Shown one piece after another: positions 12,377-23,565 of a DNA stretch of 64,000 nt; position 1 is the first letter of the stretch, and each line of letters begins with the position of its first letter. The translations under genes and the position numbers were made by a program. Under the pieces are notes generated by a model, which was given only the letters and a program-made list of their open reading frames with translations, was not told the origin of the DNA and ran no database searches. Source of the DNA: Incurvaria masculella (Eukaryota; Arthropoda; Insecta; Lepidoptera; Incurvariidae). The stretch spans positions 14,774,001 through 14,838,000 of the forward strand of contig OX335649.1 of assembly GCA_946894095.1 (NCBI GenBank), in the 5' to 3' direction.

Positions 12377-12579
12377 GTGTCATGCCAGGCCATGCACATA
12401 AAAATAAAATAGAATAGTTTGAAAATGACAGTTCCGTGTTCGAAGAAGGGACTAGAAAAGCTGATCTGAGAGAGTTTTGTTTTTAGGAAATAAGTTTTTT
12501 CCAAATAAAGTTCTGGTTCCCCATGTTTTGATACGTTTCACTGAGCTACGCCACTCCCGAGCACGCCACGACGTGACAC
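12377..12579. mobile_element. MITE-8 inserted in a SINE head
   Basis: 203 bp starting GTGTCATGCC and ending GTGACAC, flanked by TAG on both sides (12374-12376 and 12580-12582) as a 3-bp target duplication. The inverted ends match at about 15 of 21 positions. The empty site is visible in the related SINE at 48290-48685, where the sequence reads CCTAGCGTACCAG without interruption (read as reverse complement). Only one copy seen; no coding capacity. Confidence 0.8.
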
Positions 12580-12901
12580 TAGCGTACCAGAGGCCTGGGT
12601 TCAATACCGACATGCACCACTGTCTTTCTCTTTCCGAGTTCGATAAGTGCATTTCGTCACGAATGCGAGCTGCTCCATGGTTCGGAATTCATGTAAAACT
12701 GTAGGTCCCCTTCCCCTACTAGGTGGTAGGGTTTAAGCCCGCCCGGATTGGTACCATCGCATTGGATGAAAAGATGGTCGAAGCGGCAATGAAAAATTGT
12801 CCGTGTTTTCCATCCAGTTCAATGTAGCCGTGCTCATAAAAGGGAAGGTCCTGGCATGGCACCAAATTCCTTCGGGAATGTGGTGTATTGGGCTAATATC
12901 A

Positions 12902-15438
12902 TTTTTTTTTTAATTATTTATTTAGGTTCATCAACAAGAACACCACTCAAACATACATAGAAAATACAGATAGAGGATAAAAGACTGAGCGTATTCTTAA
13001 TTATAGACGAACACAACATTCACTACAAATTAATACCTAACCTAGCACAATTCGAGCTAAAATTTCAAATGACACTAGCACATAACAAGCAAAACACAAT
13101 AATAGAACAAGAAGATAAAAGAAAAAAAATATATTTAAAACGAATATTACATGTAACATATATTAGGATAAACAGTTACTACCTTTCTGAGATTTTTCTT
13201 AATTTTTCCCTCCATTGCCATTCCAGAACACACATTCAAATCAAAATCAAAATCTTTAATTTTTGATATTGCGTTGAAATTGGTAAATATTTTTGAAAGA
13301 GACGAATGAAAACCGAGATTTGTTCTAAATTTATTAATTTTAAGAGGAATCAAATTAGTTGCTCTAGCACCACGTCTGGGAACTTTAAACGATACTTTTT
13401 CTAATAAGAAGGGACAATTAATTTTATCGTTTGTAATTTTGAAAAGAAATGTTTGACCAGCTATAAATCTACGCTGCTCCAGAGATTGCACTTTAAAATA
13501 GTCCAGCCTGTTTAAGTAATGAGGTAAATGCCTGGTTTTATTTGTAGAAAATGAAAGATAGGACAAGAAGCGTTTCTGAACATTTTCAATTCGTTGTATA
13601 TGGACTTTATAGGAAGGACACCAGATAATACTACAATATTCAAGTATACTTCTGACTAATTAATTAAAAAGTGTAATTTTGGAAAAATATTTTTTGAAGT
13701 CCTTACTATGACGTTTAACAAAACCTAGCATTTTAAAAGAACGAGTAACAATGGCATCAATGTGTGTAGTGAACCTGAGTTGCTTATCAAATATAACCCC
13801 GAGATCGCGAATCTCATCTACATTTTTCAGTTGCACACCTTCAAAGTGGTACTGAGTGGCAATAGATTTTTTTTTTCTGGTAAAACTAATCTTAGTGCAT
13901 TTATTACAGTTAAGTGGCATTTTGTTGTCGAAGCACCATTTAGAGATTCTATCTAAGTCATATTGCAGTAAAGTGGAGTCAGACATCGTTTTAATAACTT
14001 TAAATATTTTGCAGTCATAAGCAAATAGGACAATATCTGAATCCACTAGCACATCGCATAGGTCATTAATAAAAATTAGATATAAAACTGGGCCAAGATG
14101 GGAGCCTTGAGGAACTCCTGATGAAACGGTGAACCAATGAGATTCATAACCGTTTACGACTACATGTTGGGTACGATCCTTTAGGTAAGAAAAGAACCAG
14201 CCTAGGAGTTGACCGTGGAAACCAAAAGTGTGTAATTTTTTTATTAAAATCCTGTGATTGACTTTATCAAAGGCTTTACAAAAAACTGTGTATACTGAAT
14301 CCACTTGCAATCCCTTATCAACAGATTCAATCAAGGCGGTGGAATAACAAAGTAAGTTAGTTGTTGTGGACTTTTTAGAAAGAAAACCGTGTTGTTTGGG
14401 GGTAATGATTTGTTTTATGTGGTTGTTTATAATTGGACATAATATTTTTTCAAAGATTTTAGCAAAGGTGCATAAAATAGAAATAGGTCTATAGTTAGAT
14501 ACGTCATGTAAATTGCCATTTTTTGGAACTGGAACGATATGGGCTTGTTTCCATAGTGAAGGGAAGGTAGAAGTAGAAATTGATTTATTAAAAATTATTG
14601 CCAGGGGAGTAGACAGTGCAGGAGCACATTTTTTTATAAATAAAGGTGGCAGCTTATCAGGCCCTGCACCTTTAAAAGGGTTGAGATTTTCAAGTACTTT
14701 CTGTACTTCGATATCAGTAAATTCAATTATATGTAGTGAGTTGTTAGTTAATAATAAGGGTGAGAATTTGTTAGAATCATTTTCAGGCGACAAAATTGAA
14801 CCACTATCCATGACGTAAACAGAAGAGAAATGTCGAGCATATAACTCACTTATTGTTGCGCCATCTGATGTCTTAATATCACCATAAAACATGTCTTGGG
14901 GTATGCTACTTTTATTTTTACGCTTTTCATTGATAAATGACCAAAAAGCCTTAGTATTTTTATGTTCCGACAGAGACAATTCAACATGTTCTATGTATGA
15001 AGTGTAACAACGATTGATCAATTTAGAACAACGTGAACGAAGAATGTCGTACGTTATCTTGTCTCGAGGGTTATTGTATTTTTTGTATTTTAAACGAGAT
15101 TTATGCTTTGATTTTAATAGTTTAATTAAGTCTGTAGTATACCAATGGGGAAATTTCTTATGGTTATTTAGTAGTTTTGGAGTGAAGTCATCAATTAATC
15201 TACGAATATGTGTATAAAATAAAGTAACCATTTCATCAACTGTTAAAGATGGTTTTAAGATGTTATGCCAATCAAGCTTACTAAATTCGCGATTTATCGT
15301 GTCATAATTAGCCTTGTGAAAGATATATTTGGGATTTTTTTTGGTTTTAAGCATGCGAGTACAATTGGGACCAAGATCAAAGCATATTTCGAGAGGAGGA
15401 TGATGCGTATCTACTTTACTTATAATATCATAAATAAA
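12902..15438 (-). mobile_element. CR1/Jockey-like non-LTR retrotransposon, 5' truncated
   Basis: Inserted in the 3' part of a SINE-1. It ends in a poly(A) run on the minus strand (T-run at 12902-12911) preceded by AATAAATAA. ATCAT lies on both sides (12897-12901 with the next T, and 15439-15443) and is the likely short target duplication. It begins inside the end of the endonuclease domain, so most of the 5' half never arrived, as expected for incomplete reverse transcription. Its coding part is listed separately. Confidence 0.82.
13147..15438 (-). pseudogene. Reverse transcriptase (CR1/Jockey-like), inactivated
   Basis: Encodes the end of an AP-type endonuclease (a D-T-H-H-P-P-L segment near the 5' edge, like the C-terminal SDH motif) followed by a reverse transcriptase that would copy the element's RNA at the target site. 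Counting from the ATG at 15354: GPDKLPP at 231, NYRPISIL at 287, QHGFLSKKST at 321, motif A at 356-363, GVPQGS at 413 and the catalytic box at 444-447. Motif A reads TVFCKAFD, so the expected first catalytic Asp is Val. The box reads FAYD instead of FADD, so a second catalytic Asp is Tyr. An in-frame TAA at 13660-13662 then interrupts it, and the C-terminal part continues in the same frame to 13147 (QSLEQRRF, FKVPRRGAR). Two catalytic losses plus a stop mean no activity. The frame is otherwise long and open, so the insertion is not very old. Confidence 0.93.
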
Positions 15439-15490
15439 ATCATAACGTTAATTGTGTGGTATTAGACATCCATGTCAGGTCGCATAAAAA

Positions 15491-16587
15491 AAAACTACCG
15501 AGAACCGGCAATTTCAAAGTTAACGACCTAACACTACATTACTCTAGCACTTTACTCAGAAAGATAGACGATGCGATGCTTTGGTGGATGAAATACGATA
15601 CAGCACGAACGCTACAGGAGCTTAAAAAGCATTCCCTCCTCATGACGACATAGCGCCGCGCTCGACGACCCATAAACCCATTCTATCGGACCTCGTGACG
15701 TCATAAACGCTGACATCCCCCGACAACAATAACCGACGGTCTCGTATACAATGAAATTGAACTGTCGTTAACCCCGGCGAGTTTATGGGACTTGAGTCTC
15801 TATTCGTGAAGCAGTGGGGGGAAATAAAAATTGAAACAGCAAGCTTCACCTGTTGATGTGGAAATGAAAAATATTTAGTGGATCTGCGAATACTTTTTAG
15901 GGCGCTGTTTCAAAAAGTGGTTCGGAAATACATGTTTTTAAGCTACTAATTTTTTTATCTATTTGGGGTGGCGTGCACTGGTTATTGAAAATTTTTAAAT
16001 TAAAATATGTCCGTCCTTGTTTTTCGCCTGAAGAAGAAAGAAGGTAGATCTATGTCAACTATAACTATAATACTAACAAGTATTTCCACTTCAGCCTTAG
16101 CGGTAGATTCTAATTATTAATCTACATATCAATTATTTTGAGCTACTACATATAAAAAGATTCGAACGCTGTGCGGTTCAATATTCGGAATATACGGTAA
16201 ATATGTAGATGACAAGTCTCAAAAGTGCCTTCTATACCTGTGTGCAGAAATATATAACTAAGATCGTTTACTTTTTTAAAACTCAAAAAATTTCGCTACC
16301 CCAGTATGCTTCTTACTGAGGCACATTACTCGGCAAACTGAGCACCTACCGAGAACCGCCACTTTGCATTTCCCAGCACGCCACCTGCAGTAAAACTTCT
16401 CATGAATAAAGTAACACTTTCTAACTATCGTCTTCGTTCGGTGCTCACGTCTGGGATGGCGTTCCAGCGAGTTCTAGCAACACGTGGATTTTCAATATCC
16501 ATGTCGACACATGAAGACACTTCGAAATGTGTTGGAGTCGCAGATGTACCTCTGTTGGCTGCACTCGGCCATAGTTTATTTTTATGT
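15491..16587. other. Unassigned tract
   Basis: No gene seen. A block ACCGAGAACCG occurs at about 15495 and again near 16350. 15600-15830 is GC-balanced and contains TGACGTCA at 15696-15703 preceded by CCTCG; CCTCGTGACGTC also occurs near 26725. No function is claimed. Confidence 0.4.
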
Positions 16588-16950
16588 TTCTCGGTAGCTC
16601 AGTGGCGCGATTCGATAATCATGGTGAAGCACCTCTGAGCGCGGTAAGGTTCTGGATGGGTGACCATCTCATTTCATTTAAACCGTTCAGCCTGGCCGTG
16701 GTTCAGATTCCACGTAAAACTGTAGGTCCCCCCCCTTCCTTAATTACTAGGGTTGATCCCGCCCGGGTTGGTACCATCGCATTGAACGAACGATGGTCGA
16801 AGCGGCAATGAAAATTCTCCGTGTGTTCCATCCAGTTCAATGTAGTCGAGCAATGTAAGGAAGGTCCTGGCATGGCACCTAGTTCCCATGTGGTGTGTTA
16901 GGCTAATATCTAATGGTCAGTTGGGTAGGTCCAGTTACATAAAAAAAATG
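16588..16950 (+). mobile_element. SINE-1 copy with a 5S-like head
   Basis: Head: GGTAGCTCAGTGGCGCG, then GAAGCACCTCTGAGCGCGG and GGATGGGTGACCA, whose order and spacing resemble the internal promoter of 5S rRNA genes (box A AAGCA, box C GATGGGTGACC). The body then matches SINE-1 exactly in order (GTAAAACTGTAGGTCCCCC, GGTACCATCGCATTGAACGA, GGAAGGTCCTGGCATGGCAC) and ends in CCAGTTACATAAAAAAAA. Confidence 0.82.
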
Positions 16951-17945
16951 GTATTATTAATAACTGGCTGTTATGCTGTCTTTACAACAAACACAAAAAA
17001 CCATCATTGTTGTTAATAATATTACACTTAGAAAATATAGGTTCTACCAAGGTTCTGACTGGAGAAAATACATAATAACTTAATAACTTCTTTTGAATCT
17101 TCTTTCAAAGCTACCGGCCTGGCCGGTTGGGGGCTTGCTCAAATGTCAGGAGCAAAGCACCGGCTGCAATGGGATACAGCAAGACAGAATATTGAAACAG
17201 AAATGTCTAATAAAAGCAGTTGAGTATGTTTCGACGTTCGCAGTTTTCAGACTAGAAAGGGCAAACGAGCTCCCAAAAAACATTAGCATTGACTTCATTG
17301 ATTGAGCAAGAATGGAGCATATCGCATACATGACGAAATACAAACATTTAGAGCGTGAACGGGCCGGAAATTATTGGCGCTTATATTATGCGCTTGTATC
17401 TTGCGCCTATATCTCAGTAATTTGAACCCAAGACCCTTGTGAATTCGTTCATGTATAACTATTTACCTCGATTTAGGTAATATTATTTTAAGCCAGTAAA
17501 GTGTAGATTTTTATGTAAAAAAATAGTCAAAACCTGTTAATGCTTTCAGCACACATTTATTTATCATATTCTCAATTTTAAATCAATCATGATATGCATT
17601 GAATCGACTAGTAATATTTAATCTGTGACAGCTAAGCGTGATCTGCTCTTTATAGTAGGATTTTTTGTGCCAAAAGGTGCGCAGCATTCAGAGTTTACGT
17701 CGTCTTATTGAAGCTCTACGATCATAAAGTAGAGAGTTACCGGTATACTCGAGCTATTCTAGATCAAGGTATATTTCAAAGAGTAATTTAATAAAATAAG
17801 TTTACGGGACAACTATCAAGACAACAAACCCGAAATACAAAGTTGTTGGTCTCAAGAGACATATTATAATAATTTGTGTTGCATAATTAATATATATTGC
17901 CTGCAACATAATTGCAATTATTATGTTGCAAGCAAGGCAAATATA
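16951..17945. other. Unassigned AT-rich tract
   Basis: No recognised gene or repeat. Small frames (for example 17093-17305) show no motif. Confidence 0.45.
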
Positions 17946-18090
17946 GGTAGGTCTCCTTCCTTAATTGGTATAGGTAATAGGTTCCTTATTAAGCTCGCCC
18001 GCGTTGGTGCCACTGATTTGAATGAAATTATGGTCGAGCCTACAACGAAACATTTCCGCTTTTCCAATCCAGCTCAATACGGCGAAATCG
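17946..18090 (+). mobile_element. Degenerate SINE-1 fragment
   Basis: Weak but ordered matches to the SINE-1 body: GTAGGTCTCCTTCCTTA, AAGCTCGCCCGCGTTGGTGC, ATTATGGTCGAGCC, TTTTCCAATCCAGCTCAAT. An old copy without head or tail. Confidence 0.6.
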
Positions 18091-18783
18091 TCTTCCAGGT
18101 CTTAACGTTTCTCTTTCCCTAAACGTTATCAGATTTAAAGAAAATATCACTACTGAAAAGTTCATTAATTTTTTTTTCAAATATCTGTACTTTTCAGTAT
18201 AAAAATCTAAAATAAATAAAAAAAACACCTTATTTCCAATGTTTATGAGGTAATCAGACAGTTATATTAAAAAAAATATATATACACGTCGGTTATGATA
18301 ATACATTTTAGAATCCAAAATTTCAAAAACCAAGTAAAACATTAAGAGCATGGTCAACACGGAAATGATACTTTTTGTACACACGAGCGCGATGCATATT
18401 TTGCATTTATTACAATATCCAGTATTTGCGTGATGCACTTAGTGTCTAGTTAATAAAGACGCGAGTGAAGATATTTAGGAGATATAAGGGACCGCGAAAA
18501 AAAAAATCTTGTTCCTGGAGATTTGAAAAAGCATCAAAACCATATTTTTCTAAGAAAATTGTTCAACATTTATTTGGTAGGTTGGTCGGAGGCTGAATTG
18601 GCATTGAAGCTACTTGAAACACTGCTTCGTGTGCTGAAAATAGGTCTGAATAGATCTTATGAATACTAAGCAGCATAGCATGCGCCGACATGATTTAAAA
18701 AAAAGTGCAGCCCTTTCAAAGACGCTGGAGGATGTCCAAGAACTTTAGGTACTACCGGCGTAACTCAATGTTGACAACCTTGA
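18091..18783. other. Unassigned AT-rich tract
   Basis: No gene or known repeat recognised. Confidence 0.45.
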
Positions 18784-19332
18784 TTAAGGTGGCCCAACCC
18801 GGCGGGACTAACTCATTCGCGGGCACGGTACAAAACCATGCTGTTGCGCTCTGGGACCTTCTCTGTTTCAAAGAATAAGACAGGCTCCGTGATGAGGAAG
18901 ATGCAACATGTCCACAAAAAAGACAATGTGCATAGTGAATGATTTGGTAAGATTTACGAAAATTTTAATTACAAAACGACTTATAGCTAAAAGTAAACCA
19001 CGACCGCTGTAGTAAATCATGTAACAAAAACTAAAGTGATTATAAATTTTGATTAAATAAGCTATGGCTGATGACTTATCTTTTTAAGATCTTTTACTTT
19101 ATTACTGCGTAATCCACCTCCAAAGTTATTGTATAAAACGCGCGTAAAATTCGAGCTTTCGGACCTTATTACTTAGAAACCAACATAATTTTACAATTAC
19201 GACGGTCATCAGACATCTAGTTCGATCAAATAAAGCTATTTTGAGCAAAATTTGGGATCTCTGACAAGAAATATGAGCGTGATCTTCTTTCCCCGTTTGT
19301 ATGGGGGGTTGAGCGGGAAGGGCCCACCTTAA
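18784..19332 (-). mobile_element. MITE-1 copy 2 (TTAA ends)
   Basis: 549 bp bounded by TTAA at 18784-18787 and 19329-19332, in reverse orientation to copy 1 (starts TTAAGGTGGCCCAACCCGGC, ends GAGCGGGAAGGGCCCACCTT then AA). Interior CACGACCGCTGTAGT and CGACTTATAGCTAAAAGTAA match the other copies. Confidence 0.9.
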
Positions 19333-19436
19333 GCAAAACATGTCCACTTGTGCCTTTGCAATCTCGTAGTATTTGTCTCAGACTTAACTGCCATCAGTCG
19401 TTGCCTGTCACCTGCCGTTTTTTTTTATGTTCTGTT

Positions 19437-19831
19437 TTTTTATGCAGCCTGACAGGGATGGCTAATACCAAACAACTGCGGCTATGATATTAGCCCAATA
19501 CACCGAATTCTCGAAAGAATCCCTTTATGAGCACGGCTACATTGAAGGATGGAAAACACGGACGATTTGTCATTGCCTCTTTGACCATCTTTACATCCAA
19601 TGCGATGTTACCACTCCGGGCGGGCTTAAACCCTCACACCTAATAGGGGAACACCTTCCAAACCTACAGTGTTACATGGATTCCTAACCATGGAGCAGCT
19701 CGCATTCGTGACGAAATGCACTTATTCAACTGAGAATGACATAAAGTGGTGCATGAACGGGGCGAGGATTTGAACACAGGCCGCTTGTATGCTAGGCAAG
19801 TCCCCGCGCCACTAAGCTACGAGCCGCTCGG
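19437..19831 (-). mobile_element. SINE-1 copy, near full length, tRNA-like head
   Basis: Minus-strand copy with 3' T-run (A-tail), GATGGCTAATACCA, the body, then GAGCAGCTCGCATTCGTGAC and the head as reverse complement (CTAGGCAAGTCCCCGCGCCA followed by CTAAGCTACGAGCCGCTC). Read on the minus strand this gives TAGCTTAGTGG (box A) and a TTCAAATCC-like box B: a tRNA-type RNA polymerase III promoter. Confidence 0.88.
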
Positions 19832-20097
19832 CTAAAAACCGCGTACTCGGTGTCCCTACTTCATGGGCAGGACTAATAGATATCGGTGCACATATAGGCA
19901 GGACGAGCGCCGGCGTAGCACCGCGCAGCCTTCTCGTAAACTGCTAACTTTGTGTGTTAACTCTGTCATGTTGTACCTTTGAAATATTGGAAATACGCTA
20001 CCGGCTCGGCTGAGCTTTTTGAGTGTTATGTTCGTAGAGTATTTCAGCGCTTTGGTAGTTTGACATTTCGAGGAATTCCTCGATAACTATATGTTTT

Positions 20098-20430
20098 TTT
20101 TAAATATGTGACTGGCTAAAACCACACCAATGTTCCCATCATGATACTAGCCGAAACCACCTCATAGCAACTGGTTCCCGTCCCAGGACCTTCCTTTATT
20201 GCACAGCTAAATTGAACTAGATGCAAAATACGGACAATTTTCATTGTCGCTTCGACCATCGTTCAATCAATGCGATGGTACCAACCAAGTCAGTAAAGAA
20301 ACCTACGGCTTAACGTAGAATCCGAACCACGAACGAGAAATCCCCTAGTCGGCTCTTACGACATGCACGGGAAGAAATGCAGTAGATCCAATTGTATTAT
20401 TTTTACGTGTCCTCGCACAACCCACACATC
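20098..20430 (-). mobile_element. SINE-1 copy with the third head type
   Basis: Body on minus (AGGACCTTCCTTTATTGCAC, CATTGTCGCTTCGACCATCG, CCAATGCG-like, GCGATGGTACCAACC). The head side reads CGACATGCACGGGAAGAAAT then CCAATTGTATTATTTTTACG, matching the copy at 7795-8110 and unlike the tRNA or 5S heads. Confidence 0.68.
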
Positions 20431-20540
20431 CCTTCCTGTTACAAACAATAAATTTAAACAGCAGAACCATCTTACGAGTAGGTATAGGCTCAATAAATTG
20501 TTCCAGTAAGTGTAATGTGCTTTTTAATGTTTCCATGATA

Positions 20541-21105
20541 TATAGGGTGTTAATGGAGGTGTGGTCCAAAAGCTAACCACGTTTTTCTTGACATATTTGG
20601 AGCAAAAAAGGTAGAAGACATTTTGTTGTCCAACTTAAAAAAAAATTGTCATCCACATACATTTTTGTAAAAACCATAGACCTAGCATGTTCTATGGTAA
20701 AATCCTATACACAAAATGTATGGGGAGGATGATTTTTGTTTCAGTCGTACAAAAACATGTTATCTACCTTGTTTGCTCCAAATATGCCAAGGGACACGTG
20801 GTTAACGTTTTTTTTTAATATGTGACTGGACATGGATGGCTAATACCACACTTTCTGTAATGGTATTAGCCCAACACACCACATGGGAACTAGGTGCCAT
20901 GCCAGGACCTTCCTTATATTGCACGGCTACATTGAACTGGACAGAAACCACGGACAATTTTCATTGCCGCTTCGACCATCGTTCATCCAATGCGATGGTA
21001 CCAACCCGGGCGGGATTTACCCTACCACCTAGTAAGTAAGGAAGGGGACCTACAGTTTAACGTGGAATCCGGACCACGGCCATACCTCCGTTAACACCCT
21101 GTATA
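20541..21105. mobile_element. MITE-6 copy split by a SINE-1
   Basis: Ends are inverted: TATAGGGTGTTAATGGAGGT at 20541 and CATACCTCCGTTAACACCCT then GTATA ending at 21105. The left arm (TTGGAGCAAAAAAGGTAGAA, and inverted TACCTTGTTTGCTCCAAATA) is itself partly palindromic. A SINE-1 occupies 20808-21083. Interior 20674-20697 reads as a 24-nt near-palindrome (CCATAGACC...TTCTATGG) that matches the unit of the 42-bp array at 45589. A relative without the SINE is at 29986-30215. Confidence 0.75.
20808..21083 (-). mobile_element. SINE-1 inserted in MITE-6
   Basis: Minus-strand SINE-1, 3' A-tail as a T-run at 20808-20816, through GTGACTGGACATGGATGGCT and the full body to GTGGAATCCGGACCACGGC. It is truncated at the head and sits between the two arms of MITE-6, so it is younger than that element. 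Confidence 0.85.
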
Positions 21106-21535
21106 ATGAAGCCATATAAAAATTCTAGTAACTTTTAAATTGAGCACGTCTATACGAAACTAGACAAAAAATCTATGGCCCCGTCACCTTAAATTTATTT
21201 TTTTTAACTTTTAAAAGAATAGAGAACTTCCAACGAGCATCAATATATGAAGAATAAAGTAATTTTTACAACGTGGAAACATATTTATTTTTATTCAATG
21301 CATTACAAAAACCTATCTAAAAGAAACGATATCTACAACAGTCGTCTCGATATGACAAATGACCTGATTCTGAACGAAATTCTGAGTGAAATCACGAAAA
21401 AAGTATCTCGAAAAGGGGTAAATATATTTACCTAAATTATAATCGTGTTGACACCAGACAACCTCTTATTTTTGATATCTCTTTTCGATTTCGATAAGTT
21501 TAATTTTCTTTTAAATTTTAATATTCTGACTGGTC
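21106..21535. other. Unassigned AT-rich tract
   Basis: No gene recognised; the 62-residue + frame at 21247-21435 has no motif. Confidence 0.45.
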
Positions 21536-21872
21536 AGTCTGAGTTCTCACCTAAATTGGCATTTACGGCAAACCGATCGACTGGCGTTTTCTCCAAACTC
21601 CATACAAGTTTTTACTAGATATTCTGTGGTTTTACTTCTTCAAGCTGTCAAAGGCAAACTCGGACTTCCGATTTGTATGAAAACGCGGAGTGGACGTAAA
21701 CGGCAACGTCGACGTATTTACGGCAACGTTGAGTAAGCTGTCAAATCAAACTCGGACTCGCAAATGTTAGTTCGCTTAACGCCCACTGCGCGCGCTCTTC
21801 AATTTCTCCATACATTTGAAAACGCCAGTCGATCGGTTTGCCGTAACGCCAATTTAGGTGAGAACTGAGACT
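21536..21872. mobile_element. MITE-5 copy 1
   Basis: 337 bp with about 50-bp inverted ends: GAGTTCTCACCTAAATTGGC then ACGGCAAACCGATCGACTGG at the left; GAAAACGCCAGTCGATCGGT then GCCAATTTAGGTGAGAACT at the right. Non-coding. The second copy (44617-45548) carries two further elements. Confidence 0.88.
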
Positions 21873-23200
21873 AACGGCTCTGAAAAGAAACGATGAAGTT
21901 ATGGGTTTTTTTAATACAAAAAAATATAGAAACACTTCACGACAATTTTTTTTGCAGTACCTTACAGTATTATAGCATATTCAGTGACATATCTATTGAT
22001 ACCATTTTCATTCCTCTATCTTAATAATTAAGGACGCCAGGGTTACACCGGTCGCACTTTTCTTGAAACCGGTACTGAAATCATCGATCGAAGAAGCGTT
22101 TTCAATTCTAAAACATGAATATTTTTTTAATAATGGTATTGGTATTGGAATAATGGTTAATAGTTTTGGAAATACTACCAAAACTAGCCATTCTCGTAAT
22201 AGTAGCAAAGTATACACAATTGTTGTTTAATGATTTAAATTAAATCATGACCCTCCCAACCTCGTGGGTATGCGACGAGATACCTATGGATACCTAACTT
22301 GAGACTTTAGCAGACTACATCTCTCGAGGCGCCAAACCATATCTAACCGAGAATAATAGATTTTTACAGCGCTATATATTAGTTTCAGCAGCGATGGAAC
22401 ATCGCGGGAAACATAAATATTGCCCCCGCTGCACTTTAATTTGAAATGTGTTCGTGAATTTTTATCAAGAGTCAGAGACGGGACCGCGGTCCCAGGCCGG
22501 TGACGGCGGGGGTTGCGAGGTGGGGGCGGGGCGGCGACGTTGTCCGGAGAAACCCATAGGGTAAAGCTTGCATGCTACGCTGCCTTATTCTCCGCCTAAT
22601 TTCAACATACTTCCATCCTCTACTCATATTTCTTTGCGGTTCACACGTTAAACACTCCTAAAGAAATCCTCCGTTTTCAAATCGAGTTATTCATACGAAA
22701 ATGTATGTTAAGAAAATTTTGGCTTTACCTAATTATCTTAATATTTTGCAGTACAGTTCCTGAAATGACGTGGCTTATAACGATTCGATGAGGCGTTGAT
22801 CGAATCGACGTAGGACCGTCTGAACTGATTGAATGGTGGACTGTAGGTAGATAGGTGTCGGTGGAAAGGTGAAAATAACTCGATTGATTTTGAGCAAGAC
22901 ACAATCTTCTATTCACCTCGTTTCTGCGTGCCTAGATATCCAGTAGAGTTTTAGTACTATCCGACGCGGTTTTTTCTAAGCTACATTGACCCTTGTCCTT
23001 TTTTTTTTAATTCTTATAGACCATCGGGTGATACAGGAGGCTTAGAGTGGTGAAAGGCATTATGCATACCTGATTCCGGAACCAGGTTATGTGGAGCTGG
23101 TGTCCTGGAGCAAAGCTTACCCACTAAAACCTACTCCTTCAGCCGGTTGGCGTTTTAAGGTAAACCGGGTGTTTGGCGGGCGCATAATGCGCACGAACTA
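21873..23200. other. Unassigned tract with a GC-rich islet
   Basis: No gene. 22480-22560 is very G-rich (GGGGGCGGGGCGGCGACG) and follows TTTAATTTGAAATG-type AT sequence. The remainder is unremarkable. Confidence 0.4.
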
Positions 23201-23204
23201 GCAG

Positions 23205-23565
23205 AGAAAACGAGCCTTCAAAGAAATACGAACCTATGAAAAATGCACAAGTCTGCAAAGAAACACGAGCCTGCAAAGAAAACGCAGGAGCCTGCATAGA
23301 AACACTAGCCTGCAAAGAAACAAGAGCCTGCAAAAACACATGAACCTGCAAACAAAAAACATAAGCCTGCAAAGAAACCCGAGCCTGCAAAGATGCACGA
23401 GTCTGTAAGAAGAAAATGCACGATCCTGCAAAAAACACGAGCCTGCAAAGAAAACGCACGAGCCTCCAAGAAGCACAAGCCTGCAAACATGCACGACCCT
23501 GCAAATATAATGCACAAGCCTGCAAAGAAACCGCACGAGCCAGCAAATAACACACGAGTCTGCAA
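23205..23565. repeat. Degenerate minisatellite, about 18-27 bp unit
   Basis: Some 16 or more imperfect units built on CACGAGCCTGCAAAGAAA with variable spacers (AACGCA, AAACAT, GCACGA). It lacks stops in several frames on both strands, which produces long cysteine-rich minus-strand translations (23139-23710). Those should not be read as genes. Confidence 0.9.

Larger units (their letters stand above)
12340..15490 (+). mobile_element. SINE-1 interrupted by a MITE and a non-LTR element
   Basis: One SINE-1 copy in three pieces. The tRNA-like head is at 12340-12376 (TAGCCTAGTGGCGCGGGGAC, a box-A-type sequence). The head end and body are at 12583-12901 (CGTACCAGAGGCCTGGGTTC, then GTAAAACTGTAGGTCCCC, GGTACCATCGCATT, GGAAGGTCCTGGCATGGCAC, GGCTAATATCAT). 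The 3' end is at about 15439-15490 (GTGGTATTAGACATCCATGT and an A-run). The uninterrupted copy at 48290-48685 shows directly that these pieces were contiguous. The first gap is a 203-bp MITE, the second a CR1/Jockey-like element. Confidence 0.85.

Noticed and set aside
13762..15217. + strand frames inside the retrotransposon
   Set aside because: Antisense shadows of the reverse transcriptase.
16588..16690. 5S rRNA gene
   Set aside because: Only the internal promoter region resembles 5S; it is joined to a SINE body.
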